Assembly: GCA_030593145.1 (NCBI GenBank)
Contig: JAUVHU010000003.1
Location: forward strand, 19,984-83,983
Length of the DNA stretch: 64,000 bases
DNA from: Desulfobacteraceae bacterium
GTDB lineage: Bacteria > Desulfobacterota > Desulfobacteria > Desulfobacterales > ETH-SRB1
Direction of reading: 5' to 3'
The notes beneath the pieces are model-generated. The model had not been told where the DNA came from. It saw only the letters and a program-made list of their open reading frames with translations, and ran no database searches. Shown here one piece after another: positions 19,494 to 29,123 of this stretch. Within the stretch, counting starts at the first letter, position 1; every line of letters starts with the position of its first letter. The position numbers and the translations under genes were made by a program.

Positions 19494-19692
19494 GCTTCAG
19501 GTATAATTAAATTTTATACTGGAAACTGTCTGAATAGATTATGGATCGTTATGAAAGAACCATAATCTATTTGATTTAAAGATAAAACATTCCATTAAAA
19601 CAAAAACCTTTATTATTAGCCCATACAGGTTCTTTCATTACGAGCCGTTATCTACGAGTTTTTTCAGTATAAAATTTAATTATACCTGAAGC
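19494..19692. repeat. 199-bp element with 28-bp perfect terminal inverted repeats (family R4)
   Basis: gcttcaggtataattaaattttatactg at 19494-19521, exact reverse complement at 19665-19692; nested inner inverted repeat tcgttatgaaagaacc / ggttctttcattacga. Confidence 0.9.
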
Positions 19693-19728
19693 GGCGCTTG
19701 CCAAAAACCGAACTTTTCATTCAGGCAT

Positions 19729-19890
19729 TATACCTCGAAAGGCCACAAATTGCGGTTTTTCGCTGGCCATGAACACCAATAGCTGCGTTGCTCAGGCTTG
19801 CTAATAGCTTGCTATTCCGCACCTTCGCGCCTTGCTCTTGATGCTCATTGCTCACCGAAAAAAACGCAATTTGCAACCTTCCGAGGTATA
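19729..19890. repeat. ~162-bp element with ~35-bp imperfect terminal inverted repeats (family R5)
   Basis: tatacctcgaaaggccacaaattgcggtttttcg ... cgaaaaaaacgcaatttgcaaccttccgaggtata. Confidence 0.85.
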
Positions 19891-19917
19891 GTTAAGTTGT
19901 TTGAAAGTCGAATTCAT

Positions 19918-21054
19918 TCAATCATAATACGTAATAGCCAAGTTGTCTCTATGTATAACTTCATCATAAGACTTATATCCAAGGCGCTTCTCAATCCTGC
20001 TTGACCTGAGCCCCATGATCTTACGTATATCGGCCGCACTGTAGTTAACAAGGCCGGTTCCCAATGTTTTATTATCATCCGTTTTAAATTCTACAGGCGC
20101 TCCGATACTGAATTCACCTTTTACACCAATAATACCGCCTGGAAGAAGACTTTTGCCTTTTTTAAGTATTGCGGCAGCTGCGCCGCTATCAATTTTAATA
20201 ACACCCCTGGGTTTTAAACTATAAGCGATCCAGCATTTACGTCCTGCAAGCTTTTTCTTTTTCGGAACAAAAAAGGTTCCATACTCTTTGCCGGAAAAAA
20301 TCTTTTTCAAAATATCAGGTTTTGCGCCACCGGCAATTACCATGGGTATTCCTGCCGCAGTAACCTTTTTGGCGGCATTTACCTTTGTAGTCATTCCCCC
20401 GGTTCCGAGGGCGCCTGGAATATCGCCCGCGAGTTTTTCAATGCTCTTTTTTATTATTGATACAACCGAAATCAGCTCTGCGTCCGGATTGCCGCGAGGA
20501 TCTTTATTATAAAGCCCGTCAATATCGGTAAGATTGATTAGAATGTCAGCATCCATCAGCATTGTAATCATGGCGGCAAGATTGTCATTATCTCCAAATC
20601 TAATCTCTTCCACCGCTACCGTATCGTTTTCGTTAATAATCGGAACAATCTGCCACGCCAACAATGTACATAGAGTATTTCGAGCATTTAAGTATCTTTT
20701 TCTGTTGCTGAGATCTTCGCTGGTCAGAAGAATCTGAGCCACCTTTTTCCCACATCCGGCAAATGCTTTTTCATACTCCATGATAAGTCCAGCCTGACCA
20801 ACAGCAGCAATTGCCTGCCTTTTAGGAATTTCATCCGGCCTCCTGGAAAGACCGACTTTCTTTATCCCTGATGCCATCGCTCCTGATGAAACAAGGATAA
20901 CCTCCATTCCCCCATCAATAAGAAAACAAATCTGCCTGCTGATCGACCTGATAATTTTTAGATTCAAGCCGTTATCTTCGGTGAGGACTCCGCTGCCAAT
21001 TTTGACAACAATGCGCCTTGCGCAATCAAAACATGATTTTCTGTTTTTATTCAT
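19918..21054 (-). CDS. proB: Glutamate 5-kinase with C-terminal PUA domain
   Basis: RRIVVKIGSGVLTEDNGLN, VSSGAMASG, GDNDNLAAMITMLMDADILINLTDIDGLY, GGMTTKVNAAK. Confidence 0.97.
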   Translation of the reverse strand: MNKNRKSCFDCARRIVVKIGSGVLTEDNGLNLKIIRSISRQICFLIDGGMEVILVSSGAMASGIKKVGLSRRPDEIPKRQAIAAVGQAGLIMEYEKAFAGCGKKVAQILLTSEDLSNRKRYLNARNTLCTLLAWQIVPIINENDTVAVEEIRFGDNDNLAAMITMLMDADILINLTDIDGLYNKDPRGNPDAELISVVSIIKKSIEKLAGDIPGALGTGGMTTKVNAAKKVTAAGIPMVIAGGAKPDILKKIFSGKEYGTFFVPKKKKLAGRKCWIAYSLKPRGVIKIDSGAAAAILKKGKSLLPGGIIGVKGEFSIGAPVEFKTDDNKTLGTGLVNYSAADIRKIMGLRSSRIEKRLGYKSYDEVIHRDNLAITYYD

Positions 21055-22048
21055 AGGTTTTATCTAATATCTCAAGTACCCGTAATACTAAATGGTTAAC
21101 CCCTTTTCCAGTAATAGCAGAAATCAATTCGATCTTCTTTCCTTTTGCAGCAGACTGGAACACATCTGCCGCTTCTTGGGCGCCTGGAATATCAAGCTTA
21201 TTTAGTACAACAATCTGAGTTTTTTTTGCAAGATTCTCGCTGTATCGTGCAAGTTCCATGTTTATAGTATTATAAACATCAAGGGGGTGGTTGGTGTCAA
21301 TAGATGATATATCAATAAGATGAATGAGGATTCGGGTTCGTTCTGTGTGTTTTAAAAATCTTATACCCAGACCGGCCCCTTTATGCGCTCCGGATATCAA
21401 GCCTGGTATATCAGCGACAACAAAGGGCTCTCCCTTGTCTGTTTGAACTACGCCGAGGTTGGGTGTAAGAGTTGTAAAGGGGTAACCGGCTATCTTAGGA
21501 CGGGCTGAAGAAATTACGCTGATAAGAGTGGATTTCCCTGCGTTGGGAAGGCCGATAATACCTACATCCGCGAGAAGTTTAAGTTCTATTTTTAGATTCA
21601 GTGTTTCGCCAGGTTCACCCGGCTGGGCAAACCGTGGGGTACGGTTTTTTGACGATTTAAAGCGTGTATTTCCCTGGCCGCCTCTGCCGCCTTTTGCTAT
21701 TATAAAAGTTTCACCAGGTTTAACAAAATCTTTTATCAGATTACCGGTTTCGGCATTAAAAACCAGGGTACCAATGGGAATTTCTATTCTAAGTTCTTCA
21801 CCGTTCTTACCAGCTTTTTTTTTGCCCTGTCCGCCAGTGCCATTTTTAGCTTTCAGAATATTCTTGTATCGAAACTGATACAGGGTACGTCTTCGTGATG
21901 CCGCAACAAAAACAACATCACCGCCTTTGCCCCCGTCTCCTCCATCCGGGCCTCCGCGGGGTATAAATTTTTCACGCCTGAAACTTACACATCCGCGACC
22001 TCCGTCCCCGGACTGAACAGTGATAATTGCTTCGTCAATGAATTTCAC
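21047..22048 (-). CDS. obgE: GTPase ObgE/CgtA
   Basis: MKFIDEAIITVQSGDGGRGCVSFRREKFIPRGGPDGGDGGKGGDV; GLPNAGKSTLI; DIPGLISGAHKGAGLG. Confidence 0.98.
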   Translation of the reverse strand: MKFIDEAIITVQSGDGGRGCVSFRREKFIPRGGPDGGDGGKGGDVVFVAASRRRTLYQFRYKNILKAKNGTGGQGKKKAGKNGEELRIEIPIGTLVFNAETGNLIKDFVKPGETFIIAKGGRGGQGNTRFKSSKNRTPRFAQPGEPGETLNLKIELKLLADVGIIGLPNAGKSTLISVISSARPKIAGYPFTTLTPNLGVVQTDKGEPFVVADIPGLISGAHKGAGLGIRFLKHTERTRILIHLIDISSIDTNHPLDVYNTINMELARYSENLAKKTQIVVLNKLDIPGAQEAADVFQSAAKGKKIELISAITGKGVNHLVLRVLEILDKTYE

Positions 22049-22299
22049 TATGCATAAACACTTACTTTCTTGCGCGAACGGCCCATTCGTTCATAAGCAA
22101 CAATTCCGTCAACAGTGGCAAACAATGTATAATCTCGACCCATTCCAACATTATCTCCTGGATGAATCTTTGTCCCAAGCTGGCGAACCAGTATATTTCC
22201 GGCTCTTACCTTTTCTCCGCCATATCGTTTAACACCACGCCTTTGCCCGTTGCTATCGCGACCATTTTTTGAGCTGCCGCCAGCTTTTTTATGTGCCAT
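22048..22299 (-). CDS. rpmA: 50S ribosomal protein L27
   Basis: [28 protein letters not shown]. Confidence 0.98.
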   Translation of the reverse strand: MAHKKAGGSSKNGRDSNGQRRGVKRYGGEKVRAGNILVRQLGTKIHPGDNVGMGRDYTLFATVDGIVAYERMGRSRKKVSVYA

Positions 22300-22342
22300 T
22301 ATTCCACTTCCTTGTAATAAAATACATTTAAAAAATTATACC

Positions 22343-22393
22343 CGATAAACTCGTAAAAAATCATGAAGTTAACTATAGATGGAACTTTTTACG
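22343..22393. repeat. Short derivative of repeat family R10 (ends joined)
   Basis: cgataaactcgtaaaaaatcatgaagttaactatagatggaactttttacgacgccatc; outer parts of the copy at 44369-44527. Confidence 0.6.
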
Positions 22394-22399
22394 ACGCCA

Positions 22400-22711
22400 T
22401 CAGATTTCAATACTGTCAATTTTAACTCCGGTAAACTGCTGGCGATGCCCCTGTTTCCGGCGGTATCCCTTCCGCTTTTTGTACTTGAAGACAATGATTT
22501 TTTTAGCTTTACCCTGCTCAACGATATGGCCTCGAACAACAATATTATCCAAAACAGGCGTGCCGATACTTACATTTTCACCATCTGAAAACATAAGAAC
22601 CCTGTCAAAAGAAACAGAAGCTCCAAGCTCTCCTGAGATTTTTTCTACTCTTAAAATCTCCCCTTCCTGGATTTTATATTGTTTTCCGCCAGAAGCAATT
22701 ATTGCGTACAT
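22400..22711 (-). CDS. rplU: 50S ribosomal protein L21
   Basis: MYAIIASGGKQYKIQEGEILRVEKI; KKIIVFKYKKRKGYRRKQGHRQQFT. Confidence 0.98.
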   Translation of the reverse strand: MYAIIASGGKQYKIQEGEILRVEKISGELGASVSFDRVLMFSDGENVSIGTPVLDNIVVRGHIVEQGKAKKIIVFKYKKRKGYRRKQGHRQQFTGVKIDSIEI

Positions 22712-22938
22712 ATTATTTAACTCTCCGTTTTTTATACAAATTTGACCTTTTTGAAGGCCTCAAGACAATTATTAAATCTACTATTCTAAAAGAGATTTAT
22801 GTTAATATATATTTGTTATTTGTCAAGCTAAATTTGTATATCCATTTTAATTTGACATAAAAGCACAAATCATATTTTATTGTGATGGTAACATAATCAC
22901 TCAACCACTCGACCAAACAAAGGAAAAAGGAGCTCTAA

Positions 22939-23748
22939 TTGAATACCTTTTCAAACCATCAGATAATATTTACAGATGATAAAACCAGTATATCTTTACG
23001 CCACAAACTTGTTGGCGAAAAACCTCTGTCAATATACGTTCAAGAAAAACTGTATTCAATTACAATGCGCACCCCAGGTGATGAATTGCCACATGTAGCC
23101 GGTTTCTGTCTTGGTGAAGGAATCATTGAAAAACCTGATGATTTTACTTCACTGTCATTTTGTAATGGAAGCAATACCAATGGGGTAATCATTACCCTGA
23201 CCGAATCAAGAATAAATAAAATATCTCATCTCCTTGACAAACAAAAAGATAACTATAAATCGGACGGCTGCCTTTCCCGCAGTGATATGGTAAACAATCT
23301 TTATCAAAGCATTCAGCCTCTTAAGGCTAAAGCCGGAATAGACATTAAAAAGGCGATTGATTGTCTTAAAAGACTTTCAGACCATCAACCATTACGCCAT
23401 CATACACATGCATCTCATGCCGCAGCACTGTATAGTTCGAATTACAGCTTATTGTCTGTAGCTGAAGATGTTGGCCGGCATAATGCGCTTGATAAAACAA
23501 TAGGGAAATTATTTCTTGATCACACTCTTAACAAAGCTTCCTTTTTAATACTTTCTTCCCGTATCAGTTATGAACTTGTCCAGAAAGCTGCAAGAGCTCA
23601 TATTCCGGTCATTCTTGCAATATCACGCCCTACATCCCTGGCAGTTGAACTTGCATCGCAACTGAATATGACACTGGCATGTCTTGCGAAAAATTCAGGA
23701 TTATACATTTTCTGCGGCGCAGAACGAGTAAAAAATCGCTCAATTTAG
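22939..23748 (+). CDS. fdhD: Formate dehydrogenase accessory sulfurtransferase FdhD
   Basis: RTPGDELPHVAGFCLGEGII, THASHAAALYS, AEDVGRHNALDKTIGK, LSSRISYELVQKAARA. Confidence 0.93.
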   Translation: MNTFSNHQIIFTDDKTSISLRHKLVGEKPLSIYVQEKLYSITMRTPGDELPHVAGFCLGEGIIEKPDDFTSLSFCNGSNTNGVIITLTESRINKISHLLDKQKDNYKSDGCLSRSDMVNNLYQSIQPLKAKAGIDIKKAIDCLKRLSDHQPLRHHTHASHAAALYSSNYSLLSVAEDVGRHNALDKTIGKLFLDHTLNKASFLILSSRISYELVQKAARAHIPVILAISRPTSLAVELASQLNMTLACLAKNSGLYIFCGAERVKNRSI

Positions 23749-23761
23749 GTTAAAATAAAAG

Positions 23762-23901
23762 AGTAACTATCAGCCACAGATCTACGCTGATTATCACTTA
23801 AATCAGTTTAACCTTGAACTTTGAACCTCTGAACCGTGAACAGTTACTTGTATCTAAACCTATCTGCGTTCATTTGTGTAAATCTGTGGCTGAATAGTTA
23901 C
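23762..23901. repeat. Inverted-repeat element of the 'atctgcgttcatctgtgtaaatctgtggc' family (R12)
   Basis: gtaactatcagccacagatctacgctga ... cctatctgcgttcatttgtgtaaatctgtggctgaatagttac; fragments at 1761-1805, 6990-7019, 30673-30704. Confidence 0.8.
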
Positions 23902-23902
23902 A

Positions 23903-23941
23903 AATAAAAAAGGGTTCAGACTGTCACAGCCTGAACCCTTT
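23903..23941 (-). terminator. Rho-independent terminator of the dsrMKJOP operon
   Basis: Minus strand: aagggttcaggctgtgacagtctgaacccttttttattt. Confidence 0.75.
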
Positions 23942-23968
23942 AAATTTTTATAAACTGTTATATGTTGT

Positions 23969-25129
23969 TTACACGCCGGAAACTTCTTCCTTAACAGTAA
24001 CGGCAATCTTGAAAAGTATAGTTAATACAAGAAATCCTGTTGCCCAGACTCCAAGAGTAATTATTATTTCAGGAAGCGTAGGCGCATATTCGACTACATG
24101 ATGAAGCGGATTCGGCACAAACCCGCCTGAGATCATTCCCATGCCTTTATCAATCCATGTTCCAATAAACAGTATTACGCATGTAAAAGCCAGAACCTTT
24201 TCGTTTTTACGGGTAACAGGATTAACAAGAAGAATAATTGATGTCACCATAAATAACATTGATGTCCACATCCATGGAACCAATGCGTTATGTCCGTGAA
24301 GTCCGAAAAAGAGGTATTTAATGTGATCCATATGACTCGGTATCCTGCTGTAAAATACTACAAAAACTTCACAGAGGAAGAAGAATACATTAATTATTAT
24401 CGCATATGTAACAATTTTTGCCAGGGATTGAATCTGTTCCCTGCCTGGATCAAAATTTGTCACCCTCCTGATGATAAGGCACAAAAGAATTAATAATGCC
24501 GGACCCGCAGCAAAGGCTGAAGCAAGAAATCTTGGAGCAAGAATAGCAGTTAACCAGAATCCCCTTCCTGGCAAACCACAGTATAAAAATGCCGTTACAG
24601 TATGGATTGCAGGCGCCCATATAATCGAAAAGATTGCCAGTACCTTTATCCAGCCCGGATAACCTATATTATTTCGTTCCGCCTCAATCACATTCCAGCC
24701 CACAACGACATTCAGCAAAAGATACACGTTTAAAACTATCATATCCCAGAAAAGAACGGAACCGGGCGTTGGATACAATATAACATTAAGAGCGCGCATC
24801 GGCTGCCCAAGATCCACGATAATAAATAACAGACACATTACTACAGCCGCTATAGCCAGAAACTCACCCAGAATGGTAATTCTGCCGAAAGCTTTATAGT
24901 CATGAAGGTAATATGGAAGAACCACCATAACACCTCCTGCCGCAACACCAACAAGGAATGTAAATTGGGCAATATAAAAACCCCATGAAACATCCCTGCT
25001 CATACCTGTAATTCCAAGGCCAAAGTCGAGCTGCCACAGATAGACAATAAAAGCAATGCCGATAATTGTCAGCAAGGACAAAATCCAACCCCAGTATGTC
25101 TTACCGCCTTTAATAGCTAATTCAAGCAT
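23969..25129 (-). CDS. dsrP: Sulfite reduction-associated membrane complex protein DsrP (NrfD-like)
   Basis: 10-TM NrfD-like protein (GFYIAQFTFLVGVAAGGVMVVLPYYLHDYKAFGRITILGEFLA) at the end of a dsrMKJOP-ordered operon. Confidence 0.93.
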   Translation of the reverse strand: MLELAIKGGKTYWGWILSLLTIIGIAFIVYLWQLDFGLGITGMSRDVSWGFYIAQFTFLVGVAAGGVMVVLPYYLHDYKAFGRITILGEFLAIAAVVMCLLFIIVDLGQPMRALNVILYPTPGSVLFWDMIVLNVYLLLNVVVGWNVIEAERNNIGYPGWIKVLAIFSIIWAPAIHTVTAFLYCGLPGRGFWLTAILAPRFLASAFAAGPALLILLCLIIRRVTNFDPGREQIQSLAKIVTYAIIINVFFFLCEVFVVFYSRIPSHMDHIKYLFFGLHGHNALVPWMWTSMLFMVTSIILLVNPVTRKNEKVLAFTCVILFIGTWIDKGMGMISGGFVPNPLHHVVEYAPTLPEIIITLGVWATGFLVLTILFKIAVTVKEEVSGV

Positions 25130-25136
25130 AATAACC

Positions 25137-25913
25137 TCATACTATGTAGTAGATGGCCGGCCCAGCGCCAAGGTACGGTTTGCGACGAATTGTATAATTA
25201 TTTTTCAATAAGTCTCTTACGTTAGAATCAGGATCGTGAAGATCCCCAACAACGATTGCTCCGTTTGATGCTTCCACGCAGGCAGGCATTTTTCCAACTG
25301 CCAGCCTTTCAGCACAGAAATTGCACTTTTCTACAACCCCTTTCATCCTTGTTGGAAATTCTTTGTTCTCCTCCTCGACAAATGGACGTGGATCTCTAAA
25401 ATTGAAACTTCTCGATCCATAGGGGCATGCAGCCATGCAGAACCTGCACCCTATGCAGCGATGAAAGTCCATTAGAACAATTCCGTCCTCCCGCTTAAAA
25501 GTTGCCCTGGTCGGACATGCTCTTACACACGCGGGTTTTTCGCAATGATTGCAAAGCACCAGAAACGGCAAATGTTTTACCCTGTCATCAAGAAACTCAT
25601 GTTCCTGGTATGTAAAAACATGTTTAAAGTCGTCAATCCAAATCCAGTCGATCTTATGTCTTTTCTCTTTAAGTTTTGGGACATTGTGGATTTTGTGACA
25701 GGCTGCAACAATCGGTTCGAAATCCTCTTCCGACTCAAACTTTCTGGTGTCTATGACCATGGCCCATCTTTTTGCTGTCAGCGCCTCCTGATTTGGGAAT
25801 ATTTCAGGTCCGTGTTCATCAGACGAAGCAAATGCGTTTAGAACAGGTTTTGCTCCTAAACCAAGGGCTGAAATACCAGCTAATTTCAAGAAGCTTCTTC
25901 TGCTGTTTTTCAT
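25137..25913 (-). CDS. dsrO: Periplasmic ferredoxin-type subunit DsrO
   Basis: MKNSRRSFLKLAGISALGLGAKP (Tat-like signal) plus multiple 4Fe-4S motifs (CNHCEKPACVRACPTRA, CIGCRFCMAACPYG). ORF start at 25985 overlaps dsrJ; the ATG at 25913 overlaps the dsrJ stop. Confidence 0.93.
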   Translation of the reverse strand: MKNSRRSFLKLAGISALGLGAKPVLNAFASSDEHGPEIFPNQEALTAKRWAMVIDTRKFESEEDFEPIVAACHKIHNVPKLKEKRHKIDWIWIDDFKHVFTYQEHEFLDDRVKHLPFLVLCNHCEKPACVRACPTRATFKREDGIVLMDFHRCIGCRFCMAACPYGSRSFNFRDPRPFVEEENKEFPTRMKGVVEKCNFCAERLAVGKMPACVEASNGAIVVGDLHDPDSNVRDLLKNNYTIRRKPYLGAGPAIYYIV

Positions 25914-26311
25914 CACTTCTTCTCCTTCGGTGGCTCTATGTGGCAATCCCAGCAATAAGGTCTTACCGATGCATAATCGTGGCATTTATCACAAAAATCA
26001 GCCTTGTTAGAATGGCATCCCATACATGAATCATCTCCAGTGGAAAGACTCATATTAAACTTCTTGCCTTTTTCATTTATATAAACTCTGTCGGCTTCTC
26101 TAACAACAGAATCTCTCCAGATATCGAGTATCTGCATGTGCTCAACCTTCATATACTCTTTCGGCTCAACACATTCTTTTGCAGCCTTTGCCTTGTCTGT
26201 CAGTTTTGGCTCAGGCACAGGAGATGCTTTTCCCATGTTATACCAAAAAGGAAATGTAATAATCACAATAAAGATGATTAAACCGGTGATTATCTTGTTT
26301 TTATCGTTCAT
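25913..26311 (-). CDS. dsrJ: Triheme cytochrome c subunit DsrJ
   Basis: Signal anchor plus three CxxCH motifs: CMGCH, CDKCH, CWDCH; syntenic with dsrKOP. Confidence 0.93.
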   Translation of the reverse strand: MNDKNKIITGLIIFIVIITFPFWYNMGKASPVPEPKLTDKAKAAKECVEPKEYMKVEHMQILDIWRDSVVREADRVYINEKGKKFNMSLSTGDDSCMGCHSNKADFCDKCHDYASVRPYCWDCHIEPPKEKK

Positions 26312-26346
26312 CAGTATTACCCTCCATTACTGAAAGCGGTACCGTA

Positions 26347-28008
26347 CTACCGGCCTGAAAAAGCAGGGCGAACATAATATTCATCAGGATCGCTCTCTTT
26401 ATCCGGTATGTCTTCTCCACGCAGGTTAACGGTTTTTTCCTTTTCTCCGGGTATGATCAGGGCATTGGTCACCAGTTCGTGAATACCTGTAACATCCACT
26501 TCGGGAACCCAGTACCCCATTAGCGGAGGAAGCACAGCCCTGTCAATTGCACATATACAGGCAAGCATGTTTACACCGTGTTTTTCATTAACATATTTTA
26601 CTGCATTCGCTCTCGGCAGGCCTCCGGCCAGCCGCAATTCCATATCTTCGCTTGCATTCAGTCCCGATCCGCTGCCACAACAAAATGTCTGCTCCTTTAT
26701 GCAGTTTCTTGGCATATCATAATAATTGTTGCATACATTTTTTATTACATACCTTGGTTCTTCGAAAAATCCCATTCCTCTCGCAGGATTGCAGGAATCG
26801 TGAAATGTAACCTTTAAATTGTCGTTACGGCTCGGATCAAGATCGAGCTTGCCGTGCTTGATAAGATCAGCAGTAAACTCAACAATATGAACCATCTTAG
26901 TGGATTTGGCATTCTCGAACTTGGTGCCTGTTATAGGATTAACCGGTTCTTCGAGAAAATCAGCGGGGCCGTTCATTGTGCCCATGTACTGATTTATAAC
27001 CCGCCACATATGACCGCATTCTCCTCCAAGAATCCATTTCACCCCCAGCCTTTTAGCTTCAGCATACATTTTTGAGTTAAGCCGTTTCATCACCTCGTTT
27101 GAAGTAAAGAGGCCAAAATTTCCGCCCTCTGATGCGTAAGTGCTCCATGTAACTTCAAGCCCATATTTTTCCTTTAAATAGTGGAAAAGTATCATATAAC
27201 CCATACAGGTATATGTGCCTGGATCGCCAAACACATCGCCGGACGGGGTGACAAACAAAATGTCGGCGCCTTTCTTGTTAAATGTGGGGTTTACCCTGAC
27301 GCCTGTACACTCCTCAATATCGTCAACAAAAAATTCCAGCATACCCACAAATGCATGAGGCTGGATTCCCATATGATTTCCTGTCATGTAACAGTTGGAA
27401 ACAGGGGTTGCTATCCAGTCAATATTAAGGCCAAGAAGATTAAGCAGCTCCCTGCCGATAATGGTAATTTCTGCGGTATCAATACCATATGGGCAAAAGA
27501 CCGAGCAACGCCGGCATTCACTACACTGAAAGAAATAGTACCACCACTCTTTCAAAACATCGAGAGTAAGTGGTCTTGCGCCTCCAAGCTTTCCGAATAT
27601 CTTTCCGAATGTTGTAAAATCATTTTTATATACGGATCTTATAAGTTCAGCCCTGAGAACCGGCATGTTCTTTGGATCGCCTGTCCCAATAAAAAAATGG
27701 CATTTATCTGCACATGCACCGCACCGCACACAGATATCCATGAAAATTTTGAAGGTTCTAAACCGGTCCAGTCGATCCCTCATTCCCTCATAAATTATCT
27801 CTTTCCAGTTTTCAGGTAGTTTCCAGTCGTCATGTTTAGGATTCCATTCCCTCGAATAGGGAAGATCAAGTGTTTTAACGCTTTGGGGTTTAGCGGCAAA
27901 ACAAAACATCCCGTCTTTAATTACCGTGGGGGTATCCATCCATCCGGTTTTGGATGGATTCAAATCTATTTTTGAAAAATCTTCATCTGATTTTAGACGT
28001 TCTGACAT
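26347..28008 (-). CDS. dsrK: Sulfite reduction-associated complex protein DsrK (HdrD-like)
   Basis: CVRCGACADKCHFFIGTGDPKNMPVLRAELIRSVYK; CSECRRCSVFCPYGIDTAEIT; CCG-type C-terminal motif (FCCGSGSGL). Confidence 0.96.
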   Translation of the reverse strand: MSERLKSDEDFSKIDLNPSKTGWMDTPTVIKDGMFCFAAKPQSVKTLDLPYSREWNPKHDDWKLPENWKEIIYEGMRDRLDRFRTFKIFMDICVRCGACADKCHFFIGTGDPKNMPVLRAELIRSVYKNDFTTFGKIFGKLGGARPLTLDVLKEWWYYFFQCSECRRCSVFCPYGIDTAEITIIGRELLNLLGLNIDWIATPVSNCYMTGNHMGIQPHAFVGMLEFFVDDIEECTGVRVNPTFNKKGADILFVTPSGDVFGDPGTYTCMGYMILFHYLKEKYGLEVTWSTYASEGGNFGLFTSNEVMKRLNSKMYAEAKRLGVKWILGGECGHMWRVINQYMGTMNGPADFLEEPVNPITGTKFENAKSTKMVHIVEFTADLIKHGKLDLDPSRNDNLKVTFHDSCNPARGMGFFEEPRYVIKNVCNNYYDMPRNCIKEQTFCCGSGSGLNASEDMELRLAGGLPRANAVKYVNEKHGVNMLACICAIDRAVLPPLMGYWVPEVDVTGIHELVTNALIIPGEKEKTVNLRGEDIPDKESDPDEYYVRPAFSGR

Positions 28009-29009
28009 TAGCTCTCCTTTTCCACTGGAAGTCCAGCTTCTATCATTTTTTCCCTGAAATCATCTTCATACTCTTGGTATGTATGAAGCTTGACAGATGG
28101 ATTCCACGGGTTGATATGTCTTTCAGCACGGTTATTGTTCGGAAGATTTCTGGTGGGACTCAAAAATACGCCTCCCATATGCATAAGCTTGCTGAAAGGG
28201 AAATATACAAAAAGAACACTTACAAGAAACAGATGGACATAAAAAAGTCCTCCTAAGCCATCCGGAATAGTTGGATGAAGTGTTACCAGACCCATTGCAA
28301 ACTCTTTAATACCCACAATATCCACCTTGGTGAAATAGCGCATGAAAATGCCGGTAATAGCTATGCTGATAATGAGAAAAAGCGGGAAAAAATCGGAAGC
28401 AAGGGAAATATATCTCACCTGTGGAATATAAATTCTTCTTAGAAACAAAAAGATTACAGCAGCAAGAAGAACTACACCGGACAGGAAAAGCCCAGGCAAC
28501 CCAAGCTGGAAGAAACTATCGACTTTTTCCAGCAACTGTAAACATACAGGCACAGGCTCAAGAAAAAATCGTAGATGCCTTATCAGCACGGTAAGAAAAG
28601 AATAGTGAAATGCCAATGCGGCAAGCCATAACCACTTTTCCCATACATAGGTAATTTTAGCTCCTTCATTCAATCTGCAGCTGGTATTCCTGAATAATGA
28701 GCGGAAAAAAAGTATTTCAAAAATCATCCGCACAATTACGCCGCCGGCAGTAGACGGGTTGTCTATCTTATTTTCTTTGATCCAGGGAAGCGATTTTTGT
28801 TGTCCGCATGTAGAGGGAATGCGAAATGGAACCGGTGAACGCACCCAATCCATTACACGATATACAAACCCCGCTATAAAGATGAATACAGCTATATAAG
28901 GTATAATGACGCCAAAAAGAACCTGAAGACCTGCCCCCTCAACACCTACATAAGCAAGTAGAATAAGAACAACAACTGCCAGGAGGGAAAACATGTAATT
29001 TACATTCAT
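28008..29009 (-). CDS. dsrM: Sulfite reduction-associated complex protein DsrM (NarI-like membrane cytochrome b)
   Basis: Polytopic membrane protein with NarI-like region, FHYSFLTVLIRHLRFFLEPVP; first gene of dsrMKJOP. Confidence 0.94.
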   Translation of the reverse strand: MNVNYMFSLLAVVVLILLAYVGVEGAGLQVLFGVIIPYIAVFIFIAGFVYRVMDWVRSPVPFRIPSTCGQQKSLPWIKENKIDNPSTAGGVIVRMIFEILFFRSLFRNTSCRLNEGAKITYVWEKWLWLAALAFHYSFLTVLIRHLRFFLEPVPVCLQLLEKVDSFFQLGLPGLFLSGVVLLAAVIFLFLRRIYIPQVRYISLASDFFPLFLIISIAITGIFMRYFTKVDIVGIKEFAMGLVTLHPTIPDGLGGLFYVHLFLVSVLFVYFPFSKLMHMGGVFLSPTRNLPNNNRAERHINPWNPSVKLHTYQEYEDDFREKMIEAGLPVEKES

Positions 29010-29123
29010 TAACGTTACCTCGCTTTAAAGCTTTACTACAAGTCCAAAAATAATTACGAGATCTTTGCAAACAAGTACCAAATTGGTCTTTAAAAATTTA
29101 ACAATCCTGCCTGCTGTATTGAT

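Noticed and set aside
22939-23748. fdhD as a hint of a selenocysteine formate dehydrogenase nearby
   Set aside because: No formate dehydrogenase ORF or in-frame TGA readthrough candidate is visible in this window.
27181-27819. 212-aa plus-strand ORF
   Set aside because: Lies entirely antisense to dsrK, which has strong family motifs.
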